Source of the DNA: Polynucleobacter sp. MG-27-Goln-C1
Lineage (GTDB): Bacteria; Pseudomonadota; Gammaproteobacteria; Burkholderiales; Burkholderiaceae
Length of the DNA: 64,000 bases
NCBI RefSeq assembly: GCF_018881905.1
Contig: NZ_JACVPM010000001.1
Span: 722,575-786,574 of the forward strand
Reading direction: 5' to 3'
In this document: positions 27,024 through 35,650 of the stretch, piece by piece
Position numbering within the stretch: position 1 is the stretch's first letter
Layout: every line of letters starts with the position of its first letter
Made by a program: the position numbers and the translations under genes
The notes under the pieces: model-generated
Seen by the model: only the letters and a program-made list of their open reading frames with translations
The model's database searches: none
What the model was told of the DNA's origin: nothing

Positions 27024-27270
27024 ATTTACCCCTTATAAATTTCATTGATACCCTATAACTAGTATGCGCCTTTGATATGACAGTGCTTTTTGATAGATAA
27101 GCAAAATAGTCAAGTATTTCAAGGGGATTGGGTCGATTTAGACCTGCAATCATTCCGATAACTAATATGAGTAATACAATCATCACAATTGCTATAAATA
27201 GCTTTTACCAATTAGCCCATGAATTTTTTAGAAGGGCTGTGCATTAACCCACTTAAGGACCAAAACCATT

Positions 27271-27852
27271 ATGAAAAAAATCATCATTGCCATTGTTATT
27301 GCTGCTATCGCAGTTGGCGCATACCTTTTCCTCACTAAGCCAAAAGCACCTATCGCTGGTGTAGCTGCTCAAGAAGCTGCCCTCATTTATGACGGCGAAG
27401 TAACTAAGATTGATGCTGCTACTCGCACTGTTACTTTAAAAAATAAAGACGGTGAAACTTCTATCGTTGCTGGTCCAGAAGTAAAGAACTTTGCTGAAAT
27501 CAAAGTTGGTGACCGTTTTGACGTCGTTTACGAACTCGCTGTTGCTATTGAGTTGGTTAAAGTAAAAAATCCAGGCACAACTAGCGAGCAAGTTACTACT
27601 AGCACGACTACTGCTCCACAAGGCGACAAGCCAGGCATGATCACTACTAACACTGTTACTGCTACTGCCAGTGTTGAAGCGATTGATACAACTAAGAACA
27701 TCGTTTCTTTAAAAGGCCCACAAGGCAACATCTTCAAAGTTAAAGTTCAGAACCCTGACTTGATGAAAGATATTGCTGTAAACGACCAAGTTAAAGTGGT
27801 TTACACAGAAGCTATTGCTGCAGTAGTAAGCGCACCAGCTGCTAAGAAGTAA
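27271..27852 (+). CDS. Membrane-anchored periplasmic protein with two repeated beta domains
   Basis: This 193-residue protein has an N-terminal membrane helix (residues 3-20). It then has two related domains: VTKIDAATRTVTLKNKDG to about residue 93 and VEAIDTTKNIVSLKGPQG to residue 185, each ending VGD/VND plus VVYE/VVYT. The domains resemble small OB-like DUF5666 units. They are joined by a Thr/Ser-rich linker (about 94-125). Function unknown. It has an AAGGACC Shine-Dalgarno and its own strong terminator, so it is monocistronic. Confidence 0.75.
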   Translation: MKKIIIAIVIAAIAVGAYLFLTKPKAPIAGVAAQEAALIYDGEVTKIDAATRTVTLKNKDGETSIVAGPEVKNFAEIKVGDRFDVVYELAVAIELVKVKNPGTTSEQVTTSTTTAPQGDKPGMITTNTVTATASVEAIDTTKNIVSLKGPQGNIFKVKVQNPDLMKDIAVNDQVKVVYTEAIAAVVSAPAAKK

Positions 27853-27862
27853 TGCAATAACG

Positions 27863-27913
27863 CTTTCTAGCTACTAGAAAGACAAAACCCCAGCAAGTGA
27901 TTGCTGGGGTTTT
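27863..27913 (+). terminator. Hairpin plus Rho-independent terminator
   Basis: A short perfect hairpin (CTTTCTAG, loop CTA, CTAGAAAG; 27863-27881) comes directly before a 13-bp perfect terminator stem (27884-27913; AAAACCCCAGCAA, loop GTGA) that ends in a T-tract. Confidence 0.92.
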
Positions 27914-28175
27914 TTTAATTTTAAGCGAGTCGTTCTCAGACTTATCTCGAATAATTCACTTAAATAATTCCAATGGATTTAATTAGGCTCCCAGCATCAA
28001 TTGGTGCCCATTTAGTACCAATGCTCTGTATATGGACTATTCCCTCAACCAAAAATATGTATACTGTCTACTACTACTCCTCCCTAACCAGGTCATTTAG
28101 TTGACTCCGGTCTGGGACGAAAAAGCCGCTCTAGGGCGGTTTTTTCATTTCTAAAAGCGATTCTTATAGGGAAAC
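27914..28175 (+). promoter_or_regulatory. Intergenic region upstream of the broken NYN gene
   Basis: It holds an inverted repeat ATTGGT...ACCAAT at 28000-28022, operator-like, and a terminator-type hairpin at 28118-28146 (CCGC...GCGG with flanking A and T runs followed by T6). The latter lies 30 bases before the NYN ATG, so it is either the end of a short transcript or an attenuator. I see no gene here. AGGGAA before 28176 may be the Shine-Dalgarno. Confidence 0.5.
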
Positions 28176-28890
28176 ATGCAAGAAACGTCGCAGGCCTTGA
28201 GAACCGCTATCTATATCGATGGTTATAACCTCTACTATGGACGTCTTCGCGATACTCAATACAAATGGCTTGATGTAGTAGCGCTTTTTAGTCAAATTAC
28301 CCGGTCCATAGAGCCACACTCGCAAATCATTTCCGTGAAATTTTTTACGGCGCCCGCACTCCCAAAATTTTCCAGGCATGGAGAGGAATCGATGCGCGCT
28401 CAGAATGACTATCACCGAGCACTCGAAGCCAAGTACCCAGATAAATTTGAGAAAGTTCTTGGTTCACACGTTTATGAAAAGGATGGGACCAGGATGCCTT
28501 TATATGTTGAAGGCAAACCCTTTGATAAAGGTAATACAGTTCGGGTATGGCGTCTAGTTGAGAAAAAAAACGGATGTTAATCTTGCATTGTCGATGTATC
28601 GAGATGTCAACAGAGGATCTTTGGATCAAGTTGTTCTCATTTCAAACGACACCGATACCGAACCAGTCATTAATGCGCTCATAGAAGACTTTCCCGCTTT
28701 AAAGATTGGAATGATCATGCCCAGAGGCCCTCAAAGTAGCGGCAAAAAGGGGCGTCCTCCAAGTAGCAGCCTGATAAACCTTGCCCACTGGTCACGGTCT
28801 TATATAAATGATGAAGAGCTCATTGCTGCGCAACTACCTGAGCAGGTGTCCACGAAAAAGAGGCCAGCCAAAAAACCGATCCACTGGTAG
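28176..28890 (+). pseudogene. NYN-domain (LabA/DUF88-like) protein, frame broken at an A8 run
   Basis: Two overlapping frames together encode one NYN RNase-like protein. The first (28176-28580) has YIDGYNLYY with the first catalytic aspartate. The second (from about 28558) has KKTDVNLALSMYRD and LISNDTDTEPVI with the other acidic residues. The break lies exactly at eight adenines (28563-28570); with seven the product would be about 237 residues and full length. It may be a pseudogene, an assembly error, or a gene rescued by polymerase slippage. The C-terminus is basic. It lies in DNA that also holds remains of an older element. Confidence 0.75.
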
Positions 28891-28941
28891 TAGAACATTT
28901 TGCATTCGATTGAATGTCGAATACCAACCACTGGCTGAGCG

Positions 28942-29010
28942 CTTCTTATGTGTATCAACCCATACTTAGTCGCATCCCAGGCATGATCTTCGGTATCAGT
29001 ATCCACGTCT
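28942..29010 (-). pseudogene. Fragment of a large-terminase gene (3' end)
   Basis: On the minus strand this encodes DVDTDTEDHAWDATKYGL, nearly the same as the C-terminus of the intact terminase at 46605-47918 (DVDTDAEDHAWDATRYGL). The DNA is similar from 28954 to 29010 against 46634-46692. Nothing else of a terminase is present. It is debris of a related element that once occupied the same tRNA-Ser site. Confidence 0.8.
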
Positions 29011-29016
29011 CCAAGG

Positions 29017-29113
29017 CAATGTTTTGGTAGTGGGTGGATCGGTGGCCAAAAAAGCTCCAAAAAAAAGAGCCCCGTAAATAGGGGCTCTGCTTTTATATAT
29101 GGCGGAAGAGGTG
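29017..29113 (-). repeat. Left element end: diverged copy of the tRNA-Ser 3' region
   Basis: This resembles 57045-57142 throughout: CAATGTTTTGGT, then a hairpin AGAGCCCC/GGGGCTCT (29066-29088), then the identical 18 bp TATATGGCGGAAGAGGTG (29096-29113), of which the last 14 are the 3' end of tRNA-Ser. The similarity extends about 80 bp outside the tRNA, further than a simple att duplication needs, so both ends derive from related elements. Confidence 0.8.
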
Positions 29114-29514
29114 TCTAGATTTTGCCCCTCCAATAAACTCTACCATTATCCATAAGCCCATGAATTATATGGCTTTAAAGGGTAGCCCTACTCCCATGTA
29201 AACCACCTAAATCCACCTGAGACTATGTCTTGCTGATGGGTGAGAAACGGGAAAAAATCATCGTTAGCGCATAAGGGAGTTGCGACTGCCGAGCACTTAA
29301 AAAAAGGTGTGCTTTTTAAGATTTTTTTATCTGTTTTAAGTTTTTTTTATTTTCATGGTGGGTACAAAGGGGGGTTCAAACTCCATCATTAGACCCATCA
29401 TTAATATGGCTTCCATGTAACCATGCTCCCGTGTAACCCATTGAGATTCAATAAAATATGTTGATTAAAAATGAGTTCAAAAGGGTTAATTTTTGCTTGA
29501 GTTTAGGATGCCGA
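29114..29514 (+). promoter_or_regulatory. Gene-free integrase upstream region with candidate arm sites
   Basis: About 400 bp without a gene. It holds CCCATGTAAACC (29193-29204), TCCATGTAACC (29412-29422) and CCCGTGTAACCC (29428-29439), a possible set of integrase arm sites, and long T-tracts at 29320-29355 that may bend DNA or terminate transcripts. Confidence 0.4.
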
Positions 29515-30771
29515 ATGTCGAATAAATTTAGCCTTACGGCACGTCGTATTGCCAATCTCTCTGAGCCTGGTTTTTACCACGACTCAGAATCTAGAGGGCT
29601 GTATCTTCAGGTGATGACGGGGGTAAATAAAATCATGCGAAGTTGGATATTTCGCTATACCAGCCCTACTTCATTTAAACGTAGAGATATGGGTTTAGGC
29701 CCACTTGAGGTCCGCTCACTTGCTGATGCTAGACGGAAAACGCTTGAGCTTCGTAAATTAATTCTAGATGGTGTTGATCCGATAGATCAGCGCAATAGGG
29801 TTCGGACCGAAGCTCTAGCCGCCACAGAGGATGGAATTACCTTCTCAATTGCAGCAGAGCGTTGTATTGCAGCTAAACGATCAGAATGGAAAAATGCGAA
29901 GCATGCTGATCAATGGGTAAACACCATGGCTACTTTTGTTAATCCAAAAATTGGGAAGATGCGGGTTGATCAAATCAATACCGGTCATATCGCCAAACTT
30001 CTAGAACAAGAAATCAAGAAGAAGTCTGGTGAAGTTGAAGGCCCCTTCTGGAATGTTCGCACCGAAACAGCTACTCGTGTACGACAACGAATTGAAGTGA
30101 TCCTTGATTGGTGCAAAGCTCATGAATACATCAAGGGAGACAATCCAGCGCGCCTTAAAGGCGCCCTAGCCCATCTCTTACCTAAAGCCAACAAGATCCA
30201 GAAGAAGAGTCACCATCCCGCCCTGCCATTTCAACAAATCGGTGAGTTCGTGCGAGAGCTGCGAACTAAGAGCGGATTCTCTGTGCTTGCCCTTGAGTTC
30301 TTAATTCTTACGTCTACACGTACGGGTGAAGTACTTAATGCCAAATGGGATGAGTTTGATGTTGAAAATAAGGTTTGGACTATTCCTGCCGAAAGGATGA
30401 AAGCTGGTAAGGCGCATCGCGTGCCATTAAATTCGAGGGCCTTAGAGATATTTGAATACCTCTCTAAACATCGCGTAAATGAATCCTTATTTCCAAGCAA
30501 GCGTTACAACAAAGAGAATATGTCCAATATGTCTCTAATTGCCATCATGAAGAGAATGCCGGCATACTGCCAATATGTTCCACATGGCTTTAGATCTACA
30601 TTTAGGGATTGGGCAGCAGAAACTACCGACTATCCGAATGAGACCGTAGAGCTTGCTTTGGCTCACACTATTAAGAATAAGTCTGAGGCGGCGTATAGAA
30701 GGCAGGATCAGTTAGAAAAACGAATTTTATTAATGGAAGATTGGAGAAGATACATCGAATTTGATAAATAA
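29515..30771 (+). CDS. int: P4-type tyrosine integrase
   Basis: This 418-residue protein has an N-terminal DUF4102 arm-binding domain (SLADARRKTLELRKLILDG is typical of it), a core-binding domain and a C-terminal catalytic domain: R in TSTRTGEVLNAKW, HGFRSTFRDWA (H-x-x-R), LAHTIKNKSEAAYRR with the tail histidine and the nucleophilic tyrosine. Start ATG at 29515 is preceded by AGGA at 8 bp; the ATG at 29458 gives 19 atypical extra residues. It is next to the left end of the element and reads inward. It probably recombines at the 3' end of tRNA-Ser. Confidence 0.93.
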   Translation: MSNKFSLTARRIANLSEPGFYHDSESRGLYLQVMTGVNKIMRSWIFRYTSPTSFKRRDMGLGPLEVRSLADARRKTLELRKLILDGVDPIDQRNRVRTEALAATEDGITFSIAAERCIAAKRSEWKNAKHADQWVNTMATFVNPKIGKMRVDQINTGHIAKLLEQEIKKKSGEVEGPFWNVRTETATRVRQRIEVILDWCKAHEYIKGDNPARLKGALAHLLPKANKIQKKSHHPALPFQQIGEFVRELRTKSGFSVLALEFLILTSTRTGEVLNAKWDEFDVENKVWTIPAERMKAGKAHRVPLNSRALEIFEYLSKHRVNESLFPSKRYNKENMSNMSLIAIMKRMPAYCQYVPHGFRSTFRDWAAETTDYPNETVELALAHTIKNKSEAAYRRQDQLEKRILLMEDWRRYIEFDK

Positions 30772-30775
30772 AGCA

Positions 30776-32473
30776 CTATGGACGAACCGTAAGTCCTGAT
30801 AACCACTTATCAACCTCCGTTATGCATAGGCACTCATCATTTCCATCCGCCTGTGTAGCCCCCTCTTGAGCAATCCCTATAACCCTAAAGGATGAGTCAA
30901 TTAATGGTCCACCGCTATACCCCTTTCTAATGGCGCCGGAAATTTCTATTCGATTAAATAACGATCGAAAAAATCGTATCACGACGGACACGGGCAACAG
31001 GTTAACTCCCCGCCCCACTGTCCAATTTGGAAAGCCGACTAAAGTACATTGCTCATTTCGCAATATTGGCCTTTCGGCGCTAGAAAAGTACCTATTTCCC
31101 ACCACACCATCAACAAACTCCAAGACTGCGAGATCAAGATGTCGGTCCCGATGAATAACTCGAACCGGTAAGCTTTTGGCCAACAAAGGATTGCAAACAT
31201 AAAGTTTCTTATTCAAAATCCTATCTGAATCAATGTCTACAGAAACGTCAACTCCGCCTATCCGCAACATCGAGCTAAGAACGTGGTCACAAGTTATTAG
31301 ACCAAAATCCTTATATATAAACGCAGTACCCTGTGCACCAACAACCTCAGTATGCTCAGGTGAAGCCTCATTCAATATGTAATCTCCGCTCCACTCCAAA
31401 ACAAAGACGGCGGACTCGATATCATTTGCATTTCTTACTATGGGTTCAATTGGAAGTTTTGGGGCAAAAATGAATCCTTTGCCGCTTTCTTTCGCACATA
31501 AAGTATTATATTTTTCAGCCAATCGTGTGTAGATGGGATCGCCTCTGGAACGAATCATTTTTAGATGCAACAACTTACCCCACAAATAATTTTTAAGCTG
31601 TGGGGCATACAAATTCCTGGTTTGACGAACCTTAACTGCTACATTATTTTTTTCTATCCACCGCTTTTGAGCCGCCTCATACCCATGCACATCCCAGGCA
31701 TGAATGGCGCCCCGAATTTGATCGACATAATTACGACGCACATTGGGGAATTCATTAATAGTAAGCCCAGTAACCTCAAGTCTGTGTTTTCGAGAGCTAA
31801 TACGACTCTTCTTTTCATTCAATTTAAAACTATTTTTCTCAATAATTGAAAGCAGTTCATTGCCGATATGTAAATTTCCACCATCAAATTCACAAATATT
31901 TTTTGGTAATCCAAGTGGGGTGCGAGCTGAAAAAGAAAAGGTTAAATCATCCGCATATCTTGTATACATGCCTCGATGGGATTTTGCCAAGCGCATCAAC
32001 TCTCCATCCAGTGAGCGACATATTAAATTGGATAGAAAAGGTGATGTTGGGGCTCCTTGAGGTAAACGCCCATTGAAAGTTGAAAGCTGAGCTAGAACCG
32101 TTGAAATTTCGTAAGAAAAGTTATAAGGCTCACCCTGAAAAACACCTCTTATTCGATAAAAAGTGATGCTGTGGAAAAAATTTTCAATATCAACGTTAAG
32201 CAGATAACTCGTTTTAGAGCTGCAGTGTACCCGTGCATTCGAAAGAATGCTTCGCTCCTTTATAAATCCATGAACACAGACTTTGGGAGTTGAAGAGTTT
32301 CTAGATAGGTAATCTAAAAGCTTGTACTGTAATCGTTTTAATTTTCTGAAAGGCTCTTCAATTACCCTGGGCGTTCCGTCGCGCTTAGATATAACAAAAG
32401 CTTTGTATCTTGGGGAAGGGTATATTAATTTGGCTAAATCAGCATAGGACGTGGAGAAAATATGCTTGGACAT
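30776..32473 (-). CDS. Retron reverse transcriptase fused to a trypsin-like protease
   Basis: This 565-residue protein has an N-terminal reverse transcriptase: NVDIENFFHSI (motif A), QGAPTSPFLSNL, the catalytic YADD at 173-176, plus the two retron hallmarks NARVH (NAxxH, 79-83) and VTG (234-236). From about residue 355 a chymotrypsin-fold protease follows with a full triad: H397 in TCDHVL, D447 in HLDLAVL and S520 in GYSGGP. RT-protease fusions are a known retron class with anti-phage roles; the protease would be the effector. The start used is ATG (MSKHIF); an upstream in-frame TTG at 32533 adds 20 residues. A candidate msr-msd RNA lies 78 bp upstream. Confidence 0.88.
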   Translation of the reverse strand: MSKHIFSTSYADLAKLIYPSPRYKAFVISKRDGTPRVIEEPFRKLKRLQYKLLDYLSRNSSTPKVCVHGFIKERSILSNARVHCSSKTSYLLNVDIENFFHSITFYRIRGVFQGEPYNFSYEISTVLAQLSTFNGRLPQGAPTSPFLSNLICRSLDGELMRLAKSHRGMYTRYADDLTFSFSARTPLGLPKNICEFDGGNLHIGNELLSIIEKNSFKLNEKKSRISSRKHRLEVTGLTINEFPNVRRNYVDQIRGAIHAWDVHGYEAAQKRWIEKNNVAVKVRQTRNLYAPQLKNYLWGKLLHLKMIRSRGDPIYTRLAEKYNTLCAKESGKGFIFAPKLPIEPIVRNANDIESAVFVLEWSGDYILNEASPEHTEVVGAQGTAFIYKDFGLITCDHVLSSMLRIGGVDVSVDIDSDRILNKKLYVCNPLLAKSLPVRVIHRDRHLDLAVLEFVDGVVGNRYFSSAERPILRNEQCTLVGFPNWTVGRGVNLLPVSVVIRFFRSLFNRIEISGAIRKGYSGGPLIDSSFRVIGIAQEGATQADGNDECLCITEVDKWLSGLTVRP

Positions 32474-32550
32474 ATAGTCAACATCGCAACGAATAAGTAT
32501 TTCATGAAAATTCACAGTCAATGAAGTGCCCAATATTTATTTATGCAAAT

Positions 32551-32682
32551 TGTCACCCCGAACTCTTTTACCAATACATTTAGCGCGCAATATTACGTAA
32601 GACTATAGCGGCCATAATCGGGGTTACTATCCTACAAGGTTCACGTTAACGTAGACCAGATTAAGTTTTTTTCGGGGTGACA
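32551..32682 (-). ncRNA. Candidate retron msr-msd RNA
   Basis: On the minus strand the 132-base segment begins TGTCACCCCGAA (a1, 32682-32671) and ends TTCGGGGTGACA (a2, 32562-32551). These 12-base arms are perfectly complementary, as for retron a1/a2. Inside there is a stem GGTCTACG/CGTGAACC with loop TTAA (one mismatch) and a longer, imperfect stem near the 3' side (TTAC...GTAA with AATA/TATT). Order a1-msr-msd-a2-RT is the usual one. The branching guanosine was not identified. a1 overlaps the last codons of the endolysin gene. Confidence 0.7.
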
Positions 32683-33032
32683 CCTAATTCTACCTCCACC
32701 CTCTCAAAATGCGGCACATCAACAAACCCCTTAAAATTCCCTCCCCACCGATTCTTGGGACTTAGGCTCTCCCAGTATTCCCCAACGGTTCGGATGAGCT
32801 CTTTATCCCAGACCAGCTTTCCATTCCAGAAAAAATTGAGATCAATTGCGCAGCGCCTTAAGTGGTTGCTATTCATAGTTTTTGATCTACCGCTTTTGAA
32901 GTAGATTTCCTGCTGCTCCGGTGAACGCCAAAGCTCTCCTCCAGTGATAACCCACCCTTCTGCCGTCGCAAACTGAATAAGCCTACTGACGTCAATCAAA
33001 AATGCTGCTTGCTCCGTTACTAGACCGCTCAT
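32661..33032 (-). CDS. Phage endolysin, M15-type peptidase
   Basis: This 123-residue protein has the M15 (VanY/L-Ala-D-Glu peptidase) layout: GELWRSPEQQ, SNHLRRCAIDLNFFW with the zinc ligands His and Asp, and PHFE with the second zinc histidine near residue 109. It cuts peptidoglycan cross-links in lysis. Its ATG overlaps the holin-like stop (TAATG at 33034-33030). Its 3' end contains the retron a1 arm, suggesting that the retron was inserted exactly here. Confidence 0.88.
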   Translation of the reverse strand: MSGLVTEQAAFLIDVSRLIQFATAEGWVITGGELWRSPEQQEIYFKSGRSKTMNSNHLRRCAIDLNFFWNGKLVWDKELIRTVGEYWESLSPKNRWGGNFKGFVDVPHFERVEVELGVTPKKT

Positions 33033-33562
33033 TACTCTTCTTTTTTATTTAAGCCATGCATACGCATCTCAAAGATCTTCTCGACTGATCTACCGCCAAA
33101 GTAGGCCAGCATGACTAACTGCCCCCATTCGCCGAGGAGCTTCACATAGGCCTCATTGATATCAATACCCATAGCCGAGAGTAATGCAAATAATAGATAG
33201 GCTGTGAGGATATAAACCAGCGTTCCTGGACGAATATTCTTTGATAGCTTGGAGTCACTGCCCATATCGGATTGCCAGCGATTGGTAGCGTTGCCCTGTG
33301 AGGCTCGATGCATCTCAGCTAGAAGCTTTGATTCTTCTATCTCGAGCTCTTTTTGTTTAAGAGTGTATTGCAGTAGTAACTGCTCTTGCTCGATCTCAAG
33401 CTGTTTAAGCTTGATGAGATCTTCTTGACTGGGGTTATCTGGAATGCGCGCCCCAATCTTGCTCTCAATAAATTCCTTACCCTTAGCTTGAACCGCGCCC
33501 GCAAGTAAGCCAAGGCCATTGACGGCCAAGGTTTGTACTAGAGAGGTAATTATTGGAAGCAT
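33032..33562 (-). CDS. Holin-like protein (3TM family)
   Basis: This 176-residue protein starts MLPIITSLVQTL; the frame further upstream is rejected as non-typical. An N-terminal hydrophobic segment is followed by a charged coiled coil (about 45-95) and two C-terminal membrane helices (about 118-136 and 145-162), ending GGRSVEKIFEMRMHG as in gene-transfer-agent-type 3TM holins. It would form membrane lesions that free the endolysin encoded next. The two genes overlap. Confidence 0.75.
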   Translation of the reverse strand: MLPIITSLVQTLAVNGLGLLAGAVQAKGKEFIESKIGARIPDNPSQEDLIKLKQLEIEQEQLLLQYTLKQKELEIEESKLLAEMHRASQGNATNRWQSDMGSDSKLSKNIRPGTLVYILTAYLLFALLSAMGIDINEAYVKLLGEWGQLVMLAYFGGRSVEKIFEMRMHGLNKKEE

Positions 33563-33736
33563 GTAATAAGTTCTTTTCTTGATGCTTGGAATATGGAAGT
33601 CCACCGCCCCACTACCGCCTAGGCTTTTAATTGGTGTTGGCAGTGGGGCGCAGTTACGCGCGCCCACACACCATGGTTACTTCAACACCCGCAGCCGCAC
33701 CCAAATACCTGCTGCTAGCGGTGGCCTTCCCTTCTG

Positions 33737-34135
33737 CTAGCGTTTCTTGGCTCCTTTGGTTTCTGATGGCTCTTGCGCAAGAGTTCCTTCTAATGCCTTC
33801 TCTTGAGCTGGGAGTTGACCTTCTTTCATCAAGCCTTCTACGATCTCCATTAGCCGATCACCATCATCCTCACCAAAGACTTTGGCTACGACCTCATGGC
33901 CATACTTTGCACAGAGGCGGTCGTACTCTTGTTCTGGCGTAATGGTGGTTTTATTGGGTCTCTCAAATACCGTGACGTTCTCGCGTCCAAAGAGGTTTCG
34001 GAGGATGTTGGTCTCATAAGGCGGTACATGCACATGGATGGTTGTGAACGCATCCCTGCGCACCACTGCTTCTACTTCTCGTATTTGATAATCACTATGT
34101 ACTAGCTCCTTATGGCTTATTTGATTGTTTTGCAT
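33737..34135 (-). CDS. Hypothetical phage protein between capsid and holin
   Basis: This 132-residue acidic protein has a beta-rich N-terminal half (RREVEAVVRRDAFTTIHVHVPPYE-like region; longest stretch given here in part: TTIHVHVPPYETNIL) and a charged C-terminal tail rich in Glu, Lys and Pro. It lies 10 bp after the capsid gene and is in the same direction, so it is probably a minor structural or head-related protein. I do not recognise a family. Confidence 0.6.
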   Translation of the reverse strand: MQNNQISHKELVHSDYQIREVEAVVRRDAFTTIHVHVPPYETNILRNLFGRENVTVFERPNKTTITPEQEYDRLCAKYGHEVVAKVFGEDDGDRLMEIVEGLMKEGQLPAQEKALEGTLAQEPSETKGAKKR

Positions 34136-34145
34136 GTCTTCCTCC

Positions 34146-35192
34146 TTATTGAATAGCTAATACCGCATGGGCATTAGCTCTTGAGATGGATAAAGCACAA
34201 CGTAAGTTCACCATGGCGTACATAGCCAAGGTATCGTGCGGACGTATTGGGGCAACGATGTCTAAGTCATCATCACGCAGCTTCATAAAGCGGGTGTTGA
34301 GGAAATAGCAACGCTTACTCCACTCCACCGTACGATTAGCCATGGCATCGAGTTCATCAAACTGGGGATCCCAAATGATCTCTACCCCCTTGAAGGCTAA
34401 GCCAGTGTTAACACCAGCACCTACGCCTGCATCGATGTACTTGGTCTCGCCTGATCCAGCGATATGGGTCACCGTCACTTGCTTGCGATAGGTATCAATA
34501 AACTTACCACCAGCGATGATGAAATCCGGGCTACCGCCATGTTTAATACATTGGCGCCATGCGGTCTCCATCTCACCTACTAAGTTACCTGGCGATGTTG
34601 AGGCAATATCTTTGACGGCATAGTTACGCCAGTAGCTTGCTTTGGCTCGATCGATGCCACCCACAGTGCCAGCATCAGGGGCTAAGCTCACCAAACTATC
34701 TAGACCTACTACCGCATCTGCGCCGTGTGAGCCGTCACGGTGTAGTTCTAGGTCTAACTTATTCAGAAAGCCCTCCCTCAAGACTTCAAGTTGCTCATCC
34801 AAGAGGTTGATGAGTTGTACACGCTCGTTGTATTCGAGCTGAAAACCTCGAGCCCCGCCTTCACGCACTTTGATGCCATTGCTAAATAGGCGGTCATAGT
34901 CAATATAGAGGCCATCGACTGCTCTACGCCATGGGAAGGAAGCTTGCTCGGTTGTATTACGTTTATTGAACTTGACCGTCTCTTCTCCAAACGCCCAGCT
35001 AAAGTTACTGCCATGCTCTTTACGGATGTTCTCGACTACGTTCTGTTTTGCGCCTAATAGGCTTTTGCGCCCTTCCATGAGTTTTTTAAGGAAAGGTCGC
35101 TCTACCGCGATTTGGTCGACTGGTAGATTGCGCAAGTACTCATCTAAGGAAACCTTAGCTAGCTCTTGCAAGTCTGTATTTGAAATTGGCAT
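34146..35192 (-). CDS. Phage major capsid protein
   Basis: This 348-residue protein has the features of a HK97-fold coat protein of the N4/P22-podovirus-like type: an N-terminal helical segment, a central GLDSLVSLAPDAGTVGGID stretch followed by SYWRN, and a C-terminal FIIAGGKFIDTYRKQV and WDPQFD region. The start is MPISNTDL, with GGGGTGG in front; the five-codon upstream start is less likely. It is the last large head gene of the leftward run. Upstream of it the run is interrupted by the IetAS and Fic cargo. Confidence 0.82.
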   Translation of the reverse strand: MPISNTDLQELAKVSLDEYLRNLPVDQIAVERPFLKKLMEGRKSLLGAKQNVVENIRKEHGSNFSWAFGEETVKFNKRNTTEQASFPWRRAVDGLYIDYDRLFSNGIKVREGGARGFQLEYNERVQLINLLDEQLEVLREGFLNKLDLELHRDGSHGADAVVGLDSLVSLAPDAGTVGGIDRAKASYWRNYAVKDIASTSPGNLVGEMETAWRQCIKHGGSPDFIIAGGKFIDTYRKQVTVTHIAGSGETKYIDAGVGAGVNTGLAFKGVEIIWDPQFDELDAMANRTVEWSKRCYFLNTRFMKLRDDDLDIVAPIRPHDTLAMYAMVNLRCALSISRANAHAVLAIQ

Positions 35193-35412
35193 ATGCCACC
35201 CCATCAATAGTTATTTAAGAAATTGGTGGCTTCAATACCTGGTGATGGAGCGTGAACCCATCCATTGCTACGCTACTAGGCGCGACTCTAGCTTTAACGC
35301 ATTGGTCTGAAGCAGTAGTTAGAGTATTTAGCTCTCACTACATGAATTGATTATTGGGGCGGTTTGTGTAGGGTTTGAATATTTCTGGGGTTTTTGTTGT
35401 TCGCGAGTTGTC
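35193..35412. other. Gene-free stretch between capsid gene and 106-bp repeat
   Basis: No coding region seen. It lies upstream of the capsid gene and presumably holds a promoter for capsid-holin-endolysin, since the gene order is broken by rightward cargo. Confidence 0.4.
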
Positions 35413-35518
35413 TTTATGCCCAATGTGTCTTTCTGCCACCTTGGGCATAAAAGAGCGTTTCTTTACCTCTGGCCGTCAAGGGTTCGCAAGCCACCCCTTT
35501 GGGGTGCCCTTGACGGAA
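35413..35518 (+). repeat. 106-bp structured direct repeat, left copy (flanks IetAS)
   Basis: This matches 39050-39155 with 7 mismatches and no gaps. It folds into two hairpins: TTTATGCCCAA with TTGGGCATAAA (11 bp, about 17-base loop), then nested CCGTCAAGGG/CCCTTGACGG enclosing CACCCC/GGGGTG. Differences fall mostly in the link between the hairpins, so the structure is preserved. Function unknown; it may bound an exchangeable cassette. Confidence 0.85.
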
Positions 35519-35650
35519 ATAGGCTCCCTCAGTGCGGGGATTGCACACTAGAAACATTGAATTTCCTCAAGAATTTCAATCTATGAGACAATATTCATAC
35601 CAATTTATTAGATTACTAATATACATATAAAACAATAGGTTATGAAATAA

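Noticed and set aside
32551..32682. Simple Rho-independent terminator instead of retron RNA
   Set aside because: Arms are 108 bases apart, too far for a terminator; position and RT motifs favour msr-msd.
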